A stretch of DNA of 60,000 nucleotides from Polytrichum commune (taxonomy: Eukaryota > Streptophyta > Polytrichopsida > Polytrichales > Polytrichaceae), in NCBI GenBank assembly GCA_950295325.1, contig OX485803.1, forward strand, positions 58,979,554 to 59,039,553, given 5' to 3'. Shown one piece after another: positions 46,109 to 57,924 of the stretch. Numbering within the stretch: the stretch's first letter is position 1; every line of letters starts with the position of its first letter. The notes below the pieces were generated by a model. The model worked only from the letters and a program-made list of their open reading frames with translations, did not search any database and was not told the DNA's origin. A program made the position numbers and the translations under genes.

Positions 46109-48242
46109 GCAACAATATTTTTCCACTAGCTAAGGTAGACATGTCTTATTCAAACACCAACCTTATACAACCACCTACTTTTGGACAAAAAATGGTTGAA
46201 TATCCAGAAAAGAATTGAAAAAATAACACCCGTACTAAAGTACTGGTTAGTCTTGTGCTGATCACGGTGTCCCGTGATGCAATATAGGGTGTTATGCCTC
46301 TTATGGTTGAATATCCACTTGTAAGGAACACCTATGAGATTATCTTAAGGATTACATCAATTTCTTGGTTGGGATGCCAAACAATCAATGCTCATCAACA
46401 CTAATCAATTTAGACACTATAGAACCATGATTTGAGGAGATTGCAAAGATCCTTCTTTGAAAACTCGTCATAAATTAAGGTTTAGTCACCTTAATCTCAT
46501 TCTTATGATATTGGATTCATACAAGATCTGTTGATTTCGACTAGGTGTTTTTCCTAGAATTTTAGCACATAAGACGAGGCCAAAGCTCATGGAAGTAACC
46601 ATAATAGATTTGACTACTTTTGCTTGATTAAGGTATGCATGTGTTATTTTATTGTTTTTTAAAGTAGATATCTATATTTGATTGGTATGTGGTTAGGCGA
46701 ACATCAAAGAACAAACATCATAAGGACATATGTTTGAAAGAGATAAGAGTACATGTTGAATTTGCATTAAGTACTCCAAACTCATCAATAGTGAACACAA
46801 TTAGGAAGATGTGCTTTGTATTCAACTAAGGAATCAACAAACAATGTGCACTTACAATAATCACAACTAAACCACAGGAGGTCCAATTTTTGCTGATGCT
46901 TTATGTTAGAGTTGCTACCCGAGGGGTTGGACTCTTCATACCACGTATGAACTAACATGAGTATAAGAAAGGGTATTATTTGAGGCATTAGTGCACATAG
47001 TATACATAAGGGAGAGGTATTATTTTTCCCAAGTTGTGTATGATTAGAAAGGCTATTAAGAATGTTGAAGTAAAGGTAGATGTACAAAAGGGGGCCCTAG
47101 GGTTTTGAGAAAAGAATGACAATAGATGTGTTAGTTTCATCCCATTCACATCTTTGTCCATTGTTATCAATAAGTAATAATCCTCAATGATTATTTTGTT
47201 TATTCTTGTTTGGGTTTGCATTTGGGTTCTAGGTTGATACAATCTGGAGGTTCTTGGAGTGCTTATGGGCTCCCTTAAGTTTGAATTTTTTTTTTTAATT
47301 TTTTTTTTTAATCTTGATTGTGGCTAAGTTATTGTGATCTTTGTCTTTGTTTTCTTGATGCAATCATTAAGTTGCATGCTATGGATGAAAAAATGTTCAA
47401 TGACTTTCTCACTGGAAAGCGAAAGTGACATTTATATGTAATAAATGCTTATTTAATTTGAGATTCATAATTTGCATATGTAGTGGAGGCATTTACTACA
47501 ATACATTAAAAAGCTTAATATAAATGCATGAGTTCATTTTCTAACCTGTAATTAGTACGTAAACATTTGTTTTTCTCTATAAACTTCTTGTATATAAGGG
47601 GTTTAATTTCACAGCGACCCACACACATCATTTAGGTTTTCAACGAAGAGTCCACTTCCCATGAGTTGCCAATACTACACAAGTTTCATCGTGTATAAAT
47701 CTAATTAGCTGGACATAACATTACTCAACCGATGAGACGTGTTTACCTGCCCTGACTGTAGATTCAAGCAATGGGATCCCAACATCCGGAGTCTTTAATT
47801 CTCAAATCTATTATTGAGCCCATGAACAATACTATGCTTATCAGTTGAGTAACGTCATGGAACCAAAACCTGAAACACGAACCTGAATAACGCCCAAATA
47901 CCTTATCCTGCCGTACCTCGTTCCTTGTTCCCGGCTGCATTGATCCTTGAATTATTACCGCTGGCCAACTGGACATAGAATCCCAATTTGAGCATATTCC
48001 GTTCTCTGTACTATAATGGGGCCAGGGTTGACTACGTTTTCCATGCATTTCGGCACCGATGGATCAGCTAAGTTCAATGACGATATGTTTGTCGATTCCC
48101 AAGCCCCCAGGCTCTAATGAATGCCTTAGGAAGAGCTTTGCGACATGCATACAGCTGCTGATAAAGCCATAAGTGACCGTCTATTCATGTACGCCAAAGT
48201 TAGCTAATTAAGAAGCAACAAATGAGGGATACATATTAAGTA
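46109..48242. other. AT-rich spacer
   Basis: Nothing recognised: no exon pairs, RNA gene or element ends. Two T-runs occur near 47,288-47,310. Confidence 0.45.
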
Positions 48243-48543
48243 CACTAAATATGATATTTAGTGTTTGATTATATTTAGTGTTGTTACCACCCTATCCTGC
48301 TCAACACTAATTTTCAATTCTTTGATAATTAGTGTTAGACATGAATGCGCCTCCACTTTCCCTACCGCCACCTCCCTACTCCTTTTATCATTGTTAATTT
48401 TGTTTCATATCCTTACTAACACTAAATTTGTGCATGCAACTTCCACATATTACCATATTTGATATTTAGTGTTTGAGTTTACATTTAATGTTGCTTACTT
48501 TCACAGGGTTAGTGATATTTAGTGTATGCGTTCGTATTTAGTG
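48243..48543. mobile_element. 301-bp MITE with palindromic left end
   Basis: Starts CACTAAATATGATATTTAGT(G) at 48243 and ends with ...TATTTAGTG at 48543. TA flanks both sides. The inverted ends match for 9-11 bp, and the interior is dense in ATATTTAGTGT half-sites. It is the same family as 49,615-49,971. Confidence 0.65.
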
Positions 48544-48751
48544 TAGTTTGAAGTAAATTAATTGGGATTCGATGCACATGGACGCCGTATGATGTCAATC
48601 TGAGGTTAAACAAAAAAGAAATCAGTTACCACTGGTCAGTACCATCTTTGAGCAGCTTAGGGTTAAGATTCTTAACCCTTGGTACACTACACACCTGATT
48701 TAGGGTGATATTAAAATTGGTGTTGCCATGTTAAGTGGTTCTTATATGAAT

Positions 48752-48980
48752 GGGGAGATTTAATTGCTAGTTATAGATGAACCGGTTGAGTTTGAGAAAT
48801 GATTGGTTCAGATTCAAGTTCAAGTTCTAGACGTTAGTCAATTTGGTGATCAATTTAGAGGAATTTTTAGAATACATCTTGAATTAATATTGAAGGAAAG
48901 ATGAAAAGTGTCAACATGTAACTGGATGGACTTGAAACACTCGGATATTGATCAATTGCGTCCAAAATCTCCTTGGACAT
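48752..48980 (+). repeat. 230-bp dispersed repeat copy
   Basis: Contains GATGAACCGGTTGAGTTTGA and the TCCAAAATCTCCTTGGACAT end block of the family. Confidence 0.65.
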
Positions 48981-49614
48981 TGGAGTGGTGATCTTCACGA
49001 CTTGTGATGTAGCATGATGCTTCAAGTGTCATATGACACCTCTCTGGTTATCACCTAATGATTGCAAGATGAATATTGTGGGTTTATGATATACACTCTA
49101 ACCTCCCCTAATATCACACATGTGGCAATCAAAGTGCACATGAAATTAAGGAGGTCTACAGTGTTAACATGGATGCATGATAATAGAGAAGTAGTGTAGT
49201 ATATCATATTATGGAATAACACAAAGTCAACATTGCAATAATGACAATGATGACAACGTGATGCATGCAAGTGTGTGGTTTGAACTCTTTGACAAATTAT
49301 TTTAATGTTAAAAACTATGATATATGAGAAGGAAATGTGACGACAAGGAGGGAGATTTATGCTGAGCACATCCGTTTCTTAGGGTTTGGGGATGTAAGAG
49401 AGGGAGCGACATTACAGAGGGTAGGGTGTATAGTGTGGGCCACACTAAATCAGATGTGTAGTGTACTGTGTGCAGCAATGAATACAGGTGTGACAATCGG
49501 AAATTGCACTCGAGAATAATTGGCATTTTAATGGGGCAGCAGCTACCACAATGTTCATCGCATCTTCCGACGTTGAGATGTTTGCTAATAAAAACCTATG
49601 TACATCTTGAACTA
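48981..49614. other. AT-rich spacer
   Basis: No gene, RNA or element end is recognised. Short open frames on both strands carry no motif. Confidence 0.45.
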
Positions 49615-49971
49615 CACTAAATATGATATTTAGTGGCATATGGTATTTTATGTCACTATTGTAATGACACTTCTTATGAACAAGTGAACAAAACCCTAAA
49701 CGTATGGATGAGTTCATCCATTGGCCAAAACCCTACCTTATCTTATCAGCAACTTGTGATGATTGTCACGGGATGATTGAAATTTGGATAAAAAAATCAC
49801 TTGGTAAGTGACAGTAATCGCCTCACTGTAAATATATAATCCCCCTCAAAAAAATTACAAGGAATGACCAATAATGTTCGGTTAACATTTAGTGTTGGTG
49901 ACACACCACAGTTTACAATGAGTATCGAGCAAAACAATTTGAATTGGTGGCACTAAATATCATATTTAGTG
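49615..49971. mobile_element. 357-bp MITE with perfect, self-palindromic TIRs
   Basis: Both ends are the same 21-bp word in inverted orientation: CACTAAATA, TGA, TATTTAGTG. TA flanks both sides (49613-49614, 49972-49973). Each TIR is itself an inverted repeat of 9-bp arms around a 3-nt centre. No coding capacity. Confidence 0.8.
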
Positions 49972-49973
49972 TA

Positions 49974-50773
49974 GAAGCATTTTCCAACCATTCATGTGTA
50001 TAAGTTAATCGATTACTGTCGAACCTACTGCTCAACTTCATTTCCAGAATGGGTTGGACGATGTAATAGGATGCCGCACTGACCAAGTGTCAATCTTTGG
50101 CACTCATAAATAGGAGAGCCTCTATGTATAAATTGAATATAGATCGACTGCATGTGATCAGCAAAGCTTGCAGAGGTAGTTTGACATGTTTTTCTGGACT
50201 CTATTGGAAGCAGCTCAAACCCATAAACCCATTGATAGGCATCTGAAACTCTCACATCCATGGCTCAATTATTCTAATTTCTCACTCACAGCCTGCTAGT
50301 AACTTGTAAGTTGCATTCTTCACAACTGACACAAATGAGTCAAGATGATTGAAATTTTCGGATCTGAAAACCTACAGAATACAAGTCAACACCCCAGCTC
50401 TTGCTCAGTTCCAGGAACTTCTGAGATTGGATCATGGGAGTTAATCGTGTTATGAAACTTTCGAACACATTTTGGCGCACACTGTACTAGTGGAGCAGGA
50501 TTTTGAAACAATCAGGCTAATTTCAGATTCCGGGTACTTCCGACTGGATACTGCCCACCAATCTACTAGGAACATGAATAACAACATTCAATTAGCACAG
50601 CCGCAGTTGAACTTTTTACAAAGATTCACTAATCCTTACACAACTGGTCGGCGTCTACAAATTCAGCTCTAATCAGATGTATTCAAGGTTCGAGAATGAA
50701 CATGAATTCGCACTCGAGATGAAAAAATGAACATGAATCGAAATACAGTGAATCAGTCGGGAATCCTGTGCTA
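49974..50773. other. spacer 3' of the germin-like gene
   Basis: No gene is seen. The part nearest 50,773 is presumably the 3'UTR of the minus-strand gene. Confidence 0.45.
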
Positions 50774-51430
50774 CTAAACCGGAGTGAAGGTTTTCTCAAT
50801 CTTCTTCACGGTGGCCTTATCAATCCCAAAGGCCAATTCCAGCACCACCGCCGGAATATGTGAGCCAAACATGGCAGGGGCGATAAATTGCGTCCCAGGG
50901 TTCTGTGCATTCAACACAGCGATGGCGGTGGACACGGTCTTGGAGGTGCTGAGCTCGAAGTGGACAAGGCCCTTAGGGATTACGAACACATCTCCCTTGG
51001 AGATGTTGGCAGCGTACAGCTTGCCGGTGGTGTCTACAAACCCCACGTAGAAGGATCCCTCCACAACGTGAAAAACCTCCGTGGCCCTCGGGTGCGTGTG
51101 CGGTGGGATGAGTGCGTATGGGGCCACATCGATGCGAGCAAGTGCCAAACCAAGTGTGTTGAGCGCTGGGAACGTCAATCCGGCGAACGCAGGGGTGAGC
51201 ACCACTCCGATGGGCGACGCAGACACGTTGCCAGCCTTCTCAAAACCGCGGAACACAAAGTCCTCGCCTGTCACGTTGGTCTTGCAGGGCAGGCCATTGA
51301 GTTTGAGTTGGCTGGTTAGATCTGCAACGCAGAAATCGTTGATGGGATCTGCGTCACTCGCCATCGCGACACTCATTACTGCACACCAGTATGCCGCTAC
51401 GACCACCAACAACACCCTTGCGGACGCCAT
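50774..51430 (-). CDS. germin-like protein (cupin)
   Basis: Single coding exon, 218 residues, the normal germin-like size. Residues 1-24 are a signal peptide (hydrophobic ARVLLVVVAAYWCAVMSVAMA, cleavage likely before SDADP). Cys34 and Cys49 form the conserved N-terminal disulphide. Germin box 1 holds H111, H113 and E118 in PPHTHPRATEVFHVVEG. Box 2 holds H157 in GDVFVIPKGLVHFEL. All four Mn ligands are present. N-glycosylation sequons occur at N52, N68 and N142. Members are secreted, hexameric cell-wall glycoproteins; some have oxalate oxidase or superoxide dismutase activity, others are receptors. Which applies here cannot be read from sequence. The start follows an acceptor-like TTGCAG, suggesting a leader intron. 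Confidence 0.96.
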   Translation of the reverse strand: MASARVLLVVVAAYWCAVMSVAMASDADPINDFCVADLTSQLKLNGLPCKTNVTGEDFVFRGFEKAGNVSASPIGVVLTPAFAGLTFPALNTLGLALARIDVAPYALIPPHTHPRATEVFHVVEGSFYVGFVDTTGKLYAANISKGDVFVIPKGLVHFELSTSKTVSTAIAVLNAQNPGTQFIAPAMFGSHIPAVVLELAFGIDKATVKKIEKTFTPV

Positions 51431-51435
51431 ATTAG

Positions 51436-52130
51436 ATCCTGCAACTTCAATCTACACTGTCAGATCAAGAAATTGAACATCTACACATAACTCGAATTTC
51501 ACACTGCTAGACTTGCAACTTTGATGTGCAATTACAGTAGATTATGTCGCAACAGTAAAATTGTGTATGAATAGATCCGAGACTTAAACACCAATGAGAA
51601 TGTCTACAAACGTCAATGAAGAAGCCAGTTGCAATGAAGTAAGTGATCTGGTTCAATCTAGACTCTCAGATGCAGAAATTCAACATCTTAAATACTAAAT
51701 TCACACTGCTAGAACTTGCAACCTTTGATGTGTATATGTGGTGCTACACTAGTGCGTTATGACATCGTGACACACAAATTGTGGTTGATGGATCCGACAG
51801 TGACAACAACGACGACAACGACAATGCCTGCAAACTTCAGAGAATGCCAGTTGCGGTGAAGTTATAAGTGCTCTGATTCAACCTATTAACCTAGCCTCTC
51901 AGGTGCAGAAATTGAACATTCACTATCAATACTGAGTTGAAACTGCTAGACTTGCAGCACCTTCATCAATTTATAAACATATGCATGTGTGCTACTACAC
52001 AGATAGCTTACAAGTATTGTTACTTATTTACAGATTACGGTTGATGGATCCGAGTAGTAGTCTAGCGTGAAGGACAACCGTGATCGAGAATGCCGCCAAT
52101 CTGCAGGGTGTGGTGGTTGGAATGAAGCAA
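51436..52130 (-). repeat. three-copy tandem repeat upstream of the germin-like gene
   Basis: Units of about 220-240 bp start near 51,450, 51,660 and 51,890. Shared words include CAGAAATT.AACAT, CACTGCTAGACTTGCA and GGATCCGA, with AATGCC.GTTGC.GTGAAG in two of them. The unit boundary GGATCCATCAACC...AAT recurs on the minus strand. They lie between the TATA box (52,194) and the ATG, so they fall in the leader (probably a leader intron). Confidence 0.75.
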
Positions 52131-52193
52131 CCAAGTGAGCTGATGCAATCCAAGGAAGCAGCTGATTATGCAATACAGGCGGCTGGAGAAGAA

Positions 52194-52204
52194 CATATAT
52201 ATAC
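52194..52204 (-). promoter_or_regulatory. TATA box of the germin-like gene
   Basis: The minus strand reads GTATATATATG about 765 nt upstream of the ATG. Transcription would start near 52,165. A donor such as AATCT/GTAAAT near 52,035 would splice the leader to the acceptor just before the ATG. Confidence 0.45.
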
Positions 52205-54198
52205 TTACTAGAAACTCACTTGACTTTGCTTGGGAATCGCCGAGGCTACAACTTCGCAGACAATTGCGGGGAGAAACTTCAAACTTTTGTAAATTACTGT
52301 AGGAATAGAATGGAATTTTAAAGTTACTTGGTTGTGGTTGACTTTTGAGTTACTGCTACAACCACAGCAACTTGTGGGAGGCTCTTTCAGGAACGGGTCT
52401 CCACTAACATGGGCTAATAATGGAGTTTCTAAGTGTCTTGACTAGCATGGGCTAATATTGGAGTTTCCACAATGTCGTGTACGAGGAAGCACCAAAAAAA
52501 AACGTTTATGTAGACTGCCGGCCATAGCTACACGAAACATGTGCAAAAGTGTGGCTCACACTGCAGGTTACCATTGACCCAGATTGACTAGATCTTGCAA
52601 ATTATCACTAGCTCCAGCCACTCGAGAGGGTGTCGTGTGACACTTCATGTTTTATGACAAGTGATTTAGATCACTATAATCTACATGGCATATTAAACCA
52701 CATGTTTAGTGTGCACTTTGAATGCTATGATCATGAGCGTGGGCCATCTTAATTGTAAATGATGTGTTCGAGTTCCACAATGTTAAAGGCATGACAATTA
52801 ATGGGACCGGACGGCATGGTAATGAGTTCTAAATACGAAACTAGTTGGGCGTATTCAAATAATCTATGGATTAACAACTAGGATTTAAGTATATTTGGAT
52901 TTATGCATGAATTTTGGACAATTCCAACCATCAGTATGACATACATTAGATCATGAAACTACACAAACATGATGGTTGGCGAACATGCCATACAAACATC
53001 CAAAGTTGTGGTTGTTGTGTTGTTTCTTTTGTTGTTGAATTGTTTGATGTTTTAGTCCCCACAAGTGCACACCCCTTATATTATTAAATGTCAACTTAAT
53101 TTTATCATATATTATGATGTTTAGATCTATGTATTGACGTAAAATACATAATTAACGTATGCATAGAATTAGATAGTACTAGATACAAAGATAGAAACGC
53201 CGGCCCCGGAGCCTAGCATACATGGAGAATCTCTTCATCTGAGGGTTATTGCTACTTGTTAGTTGCATAGAATTATAGTTATCTACAAAGTTCTTCAAAG
53301 ACCTTATTGGGTCCCTCTTTGAGAGACCTTTATATTAAGAGCTTGTTAGAATGTCCAATGATCTGGTTAATAGTTACTTAAATTTGATAGTCACATGCTT
53401 CGAAGTCACATGCATCAAAGTCACATGCGTTGGCGATCTTCTACAAATTTCCATGTAATTTGTTTGTCTTTCTTGTATTTTGTATCATGTATTTCGGATT
53501 TCAAGTCCTTCATTGGTCTACAAATTCTTGAATATAGTGTCTAGATATGAGAAACAATATGCCTTGCACTTCAATTATGGAGAATCGATGAATTATTGTT
53601 GATTTTTTCGTGAAGAATCAAGAATGGATATTCGCTTGTGAGATGTCTCCTAGGATTTCAAGGGGGTTGGACCTCGGGGGGGTCACTCCCTCTTAAATTA
53701 ATGCATACATGTACGCTCAAGACCTATTTATCGGGGGGCTATTTATCTTGTAGAAAAAATTATAAGGTATGGTATTTTTCAAAATAAAGGTAAGTGCTTG
53801 TATTTTAGTACACCCTATGAGTAATTATAAATTTTTAGGGGAAGCATTTAAAAATACCCTATTTTACTTATACTGCCAAAGAAAATTGGAAAGAAGGTTG
53901 CAATTCAAACAACGTGCTAAAAATATCCCTCCCGGCACATAGGTAGATTACATTAACTCCACATTGGATACGTTGGTTCAGTAACATTCAAGCCCTCCAG
54001 CCTGCGAAGTCATCCATCCAAGCTTTTTCAACATAAAATTACCTCTTTCATTCACTAGCACAGACCCTACCCTAGACCCGCTACCCCTAGTAATTGTTTC
54101 CAAGTTATTTTACATGTATTGACTAGATAAAAGATGCCATTATATGTGATGGTATTTTACATGTGAACACGTTTCATTATTTTAAAACCCCCTATATT
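52205..54198. other. spacer
   Basis: Beyond the germin-like promoter no gene, RNA or element end is recognised. A GAGCGTGGGCCATCTTAATT word near 52,735 belongs to the dispersed family seen at 5,040 and 42,600. Confidence 0.45.
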
Positions 54199-54224
54199 GG
54201 GTCCATTCACGGTTGGGGTACTAC

Positions 54225-54874
54225 CAGGGTTGTCTATCCCGACATCATGACGGTATCGTGCCGTCATGACGTGTCGTGTCGTGACGGACCCCTCCGTCAC
54301 GACACAATAGGGTCCACGTAGGGTCAACCTAGGGGGAAGCTAGTAGGGTGGGTAAAATACTTACCTTCTTGCCAAGGTGACGTCCTATGTGGCAGAAAAG
54401 GCCAACGTGGACGTGGATATGCCTAGCGCCAGGTAAACCATTTTGCCATTTTGTTTATCATTCTGTTAAAATCAAAGTAGTAAAATATGACTAAGGAGGG
54501 TGTGGGGCGGACGGGGGCGGACGGGGGCGGACGGGGGGAACGGGGGTGGACGGGGAGGGAACGGGGGCGGATGGGGCAGGAACGGGTGCGGACGGGGGCA
54601 GGAACGGGTGCGGACGGGGGGGGGGAACGGGGGCAGACGGGCGCTAGTAATTTTTCCCCCACTTTACCTCTACTTTGCTGACATGTCATCACACGTGGAC
54701 ATCTTACATCCTACGTGTCTAAAATGGGGTAATATAATTACACACAGAATTCGGTAAAATTCAAGTTCGTCAGGATAAAGACAACATCCGGCATAATGTC
54801 GTGACGGATACGTGTCATGACGGCATGACATTATGCCGAGATTAGCCTCCGTCACGACACAATAGACAACCCTG
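54225..54874. mobile_element. 650-bp hAT-type MITE with exact 8-bp target duplication
   Basis: It begins CAGGGTTGTCTAT and ends ATAGACAACCCTG, a 13-bp perfect TIR. It is flanked by GGTACTAC at 54217-54224 and again at 54875-54882. Subterminal regions contain many inverted CGTCATGACG / CGTCACGACA words, as hAT transposases bind repeated subterminal sites. The centre is a G-rich minisatellite. No coding capacity. Confidence 0.92.
54500..54648 (+). repeat. G-rich minisatellite inside the hAT MITE
   Basis: Imperfect repeats of GGCGGACGGGG and GGAACGGGTGCGGACGGGGG. Many runs of three or more G suggest G-quadruplex potential on the + strand. Confidence 0.8.
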
Positions 54875-55664
54875 GGTACTACTTTTGGGACAAAGGACTT
54901 AAGGACTATGTCGCATTGGATCTCAGTGTTTATCACGATTTACTATTATTTGCTCAATAAATTTTAAATAGATAAGTATATAATTCATAGGCTTTATCAA
55001 GAAAGATATTATTTCTTATTAAATAATCACCAATAATGGATAAATTCCCTATGAAACGAGTAAATAAGTCATAAAACTTGTAAAGAGGTCATATGACTTG
55101 TTTGGGCCATATCAATGGCAATTTTTATTATTCAAGTGTACATCAAAGGTCAATTTTTTCCTGTTTTGCATCCTAATACCTTGGTGTAAGTGTCATGTGT
55201 CCATACATATATTTTTTAATGTCCAACTCTAATACTAAACGTTACTTTTTCATGTAGTCATGATTTTGTGTATTGTTGGCCATGTTTGGTGCCGCATGTA
55301 AAGGTATACAATTGATATGCAATATATTTTTGGTTCTATTGGTACACACTGGAACGATGATTGTGAGGAAAAAAATTGGGATCGTTTCGATTAATTTTTG
55401 TTGTCATTTTCATTCCTTGATCCTAAGGTGAACAATTTTGACAACACCCATGAATGTCCTCTAAGGAATCAAAATGATATCTTAGATGACCCTATTCCTT
55501 GTAAATTAACTTTGTCGGTGTACTCAATATGGAGTATGAAATGTAGGTATGATCCAAAATATGCTCCACAATACAAATCTAAGCACACCAAGTATGTAAA
55601 GTTGTCTAAAATAGTCCTTAAACCGTTAGACACCCAAAAGTAGTACCCCAACCGTGAATGCCCC

Positions 55665-57924
55665 CTATTATATGTACGTTTTTTGCAAGATTTATCCACA
55701 ATGAATATATTAGACCCTATTTTTTTTTTATTGCACATTGTTTCTATGATTTTCGCCAATGACCTCCCCGAGGGTTGGGCCCTTCTTAATCTTCAATTCC
55801 AAAACCTACCATTCTAAGTCCACTATATTGCACTAGATTTTCTTCTAGTGTTGATCGAAATCAAGATTTATGGATTCTGGTGTGTGTGGGTAGGAATTTG
55901 AGTTAGGCTCATTTGAGGAACCATACTTTATGCATGTGCAAAGATTTGGGAGAAAGCTTGGGAGAGCGAGCAAGAGAAATTGGAGCTTGGCTTGAAGTAG
56001 ATTGATCACTTGGCCATTGTCATCACATCAAATTTTCAAGATTTCAAGATTGGTGTGTACATGTGGATGGATTTGAGTAAGTGCCTATGGAAACCTTGCA
56101 ATTGTGACTTTTAAACACATATGCCTAACCTTGAAGCATGACATTAGGATCTCTAACTATGCCATAATTTTGAAACCCTGTAAGTTGTGTTAATGATACA
56201 AAACTTTAATTCTTGTTTTGTTTGTTTATGACATGTACATGCAATTCATTGTTGTTGTTGGATTCTATTATGTAGCTTTGCACCGGGCTTGACCGTGATT
56301 TCAAACCATAAACCCCAAACCCTAGAGTTTGTTTCTTTTTCCTTGTTTTGTACATGTGCTTCTTGTGAGGCTTATAGTTAATCACACACTTTTAAGAACT
56401 TTTGGGAATTGGGGATTTTTTTACATATAAGTAATATAGGGTACCATTAAATAAATCATTTAGAAATTATAATTACCCATAGGGTGCCAATAATCACAAC
56501 ATTTTACCATTCTTTCAAAAATCAACATGCGTTATTAGTAGGTAAATGCCCCCCCTTCCCCATGAAATACTTCAATTTTCCACATGTATGCTTATTCTAA
56601 GAGGAAGTGACCTCCCCGACTCTGAAGAACGATATCTATGAAGGTCAAGTTTTTCAATGTAGATTTTGAGGGATGTGGACTTGAGTTCATTGGTCCTTTG
56701 AATTGCCCTACAAGTTGAGTCATGCAAATTTTAGGTTGTTTCTTGAGTCTAAGGTAGTTGTTGACTGATCGTTTGAATTTTGGGACATTGAGCATAAGCG
56801 CAAAATAAGAACTAAGTTTTAGAAGTTGAATATGGTTGGTGGTGAAGTGCATGTCATCCTTGTGTATGATATTTCCTTCAACACCGGTTTCGTTAAAAGT
56901 GCACATAAGCATGTGCACTTTTTTTGGGGCTTATTTTTTAATATTTTATTCTCAACTTTTGGAATGATTGCGCAATAAATTCGTACTTTGATACAAATAC
57001 TTTCAAATATTATTAGTTTCAAATAATTCCAAAACAAGGCTTATACACTATATGACCATCATATTTATATTGTATTTCACTTTTTTAGTAAAACATTTAG
57101 ATTATGAAATAAATCAAAGAAATAAAACACATCCATTTGTGCATAGCTTAAAATACATTATTTATAAACTTAATGAAAAGTGCGACACATACACCTCACC
57201 CTTAGAACAAACACATGAAAATAAATTCAAACTAAGTGACACAACACTTGCTTCACCATAGAAGTAATAATATTGAAGTAGATGGTTCCAAAAAAAATAA
57301 CGACATACTTGTGTCATTTTATATTGAAATATCAATATATAATATAATAAACATTTTTCTTTTCAAACTATATATATATATATATATATATATAATAAAA
57401 TACAAATCTGAACTGAAATAAATTTAACCATCCAAAAAGTCTAAACCTAAACCTAGAGTAAACATATTTTTTCGTACATCTGGATGTACCAATGCATATT
57501 CTTCAAACTCTGTTGCTCCAAGTATACTAGCATTTACTTCAAGTTCTTCATCATGATTGTGTCCAAAACTTCGTTCAACATATTTGTATTTAACAAGATC
57601 TTGTGTATAGGCATGAATAACAATTTTTTGAACAATTTTTTCTTTAGACCATGCTTTAGAACACCATATTTTATCCTCTATCCACAGATAAGTAGAAATC
57701 TTTAGAAGCACATGCTTATCATCGCGTATGAGAAACAATCCATAATCATTAAAAACATTCGAAAGATTCAAATGTATATTCGGTGGGGCCCTGGAAGGCC
57801 CACCCCCCTTGTCCCGCATGATATAACTTCCAACCCCACTTCATTCAAGCACACATAAACCATTCTAAAGACATGAAAATATCCTCTAAACACATTACGT
57901 TTTAAGCAATCACAACAAAAATCG
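55665..57924. other. spacer with an open minus-strand frame
   Basis: No recognised gene. A (TA)n tract lies at about 57,369-57,394. A 131-codon minus frame at 57,819-57,424 (IHLNLSNVFNDYGLFLIRDD... ) looks protein-like but has no motif I know and no flanking exon; it may be a transposon fragment. Its 3' end includes two telomere-like TAAACCTAAACC words. Confidence 0.35.

Larger units (their letters stand above)
54199..55664. mobile_element. long-TIR element (MULE-like), split by a hAT MITE
   Basis: With the hAT insertion removed, the left end reads CATTCACGGTTGGGGTACTAC then TTTTGGG, and ACTTAAGGACTAT further in. The inverse complement of 55,600-55,664 is CATTCACGGTTGGGGTACTA then CTTTTGGG, and TTTAAGGACTAT. 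TIRs of about 60 bp suggest a Mutator-like element. The flanks CCCCTATATT / CCCCTATTAT could be a 9-10-bp target duplication with a change. No transposase is visible. Confidence 0.65.

Noticed and set aside
50784-51476. Plus-strand frames over the germin-like gene
   Set aside because: Antisense of a complete germin-like coding exon with all metal ligands.
54487-54757. Arg/Gly-rich frames across the G-rich tract
   Set aside because: Low-complexity translation of the minisatellite inside the hAT MITE, which has no coding capacity.
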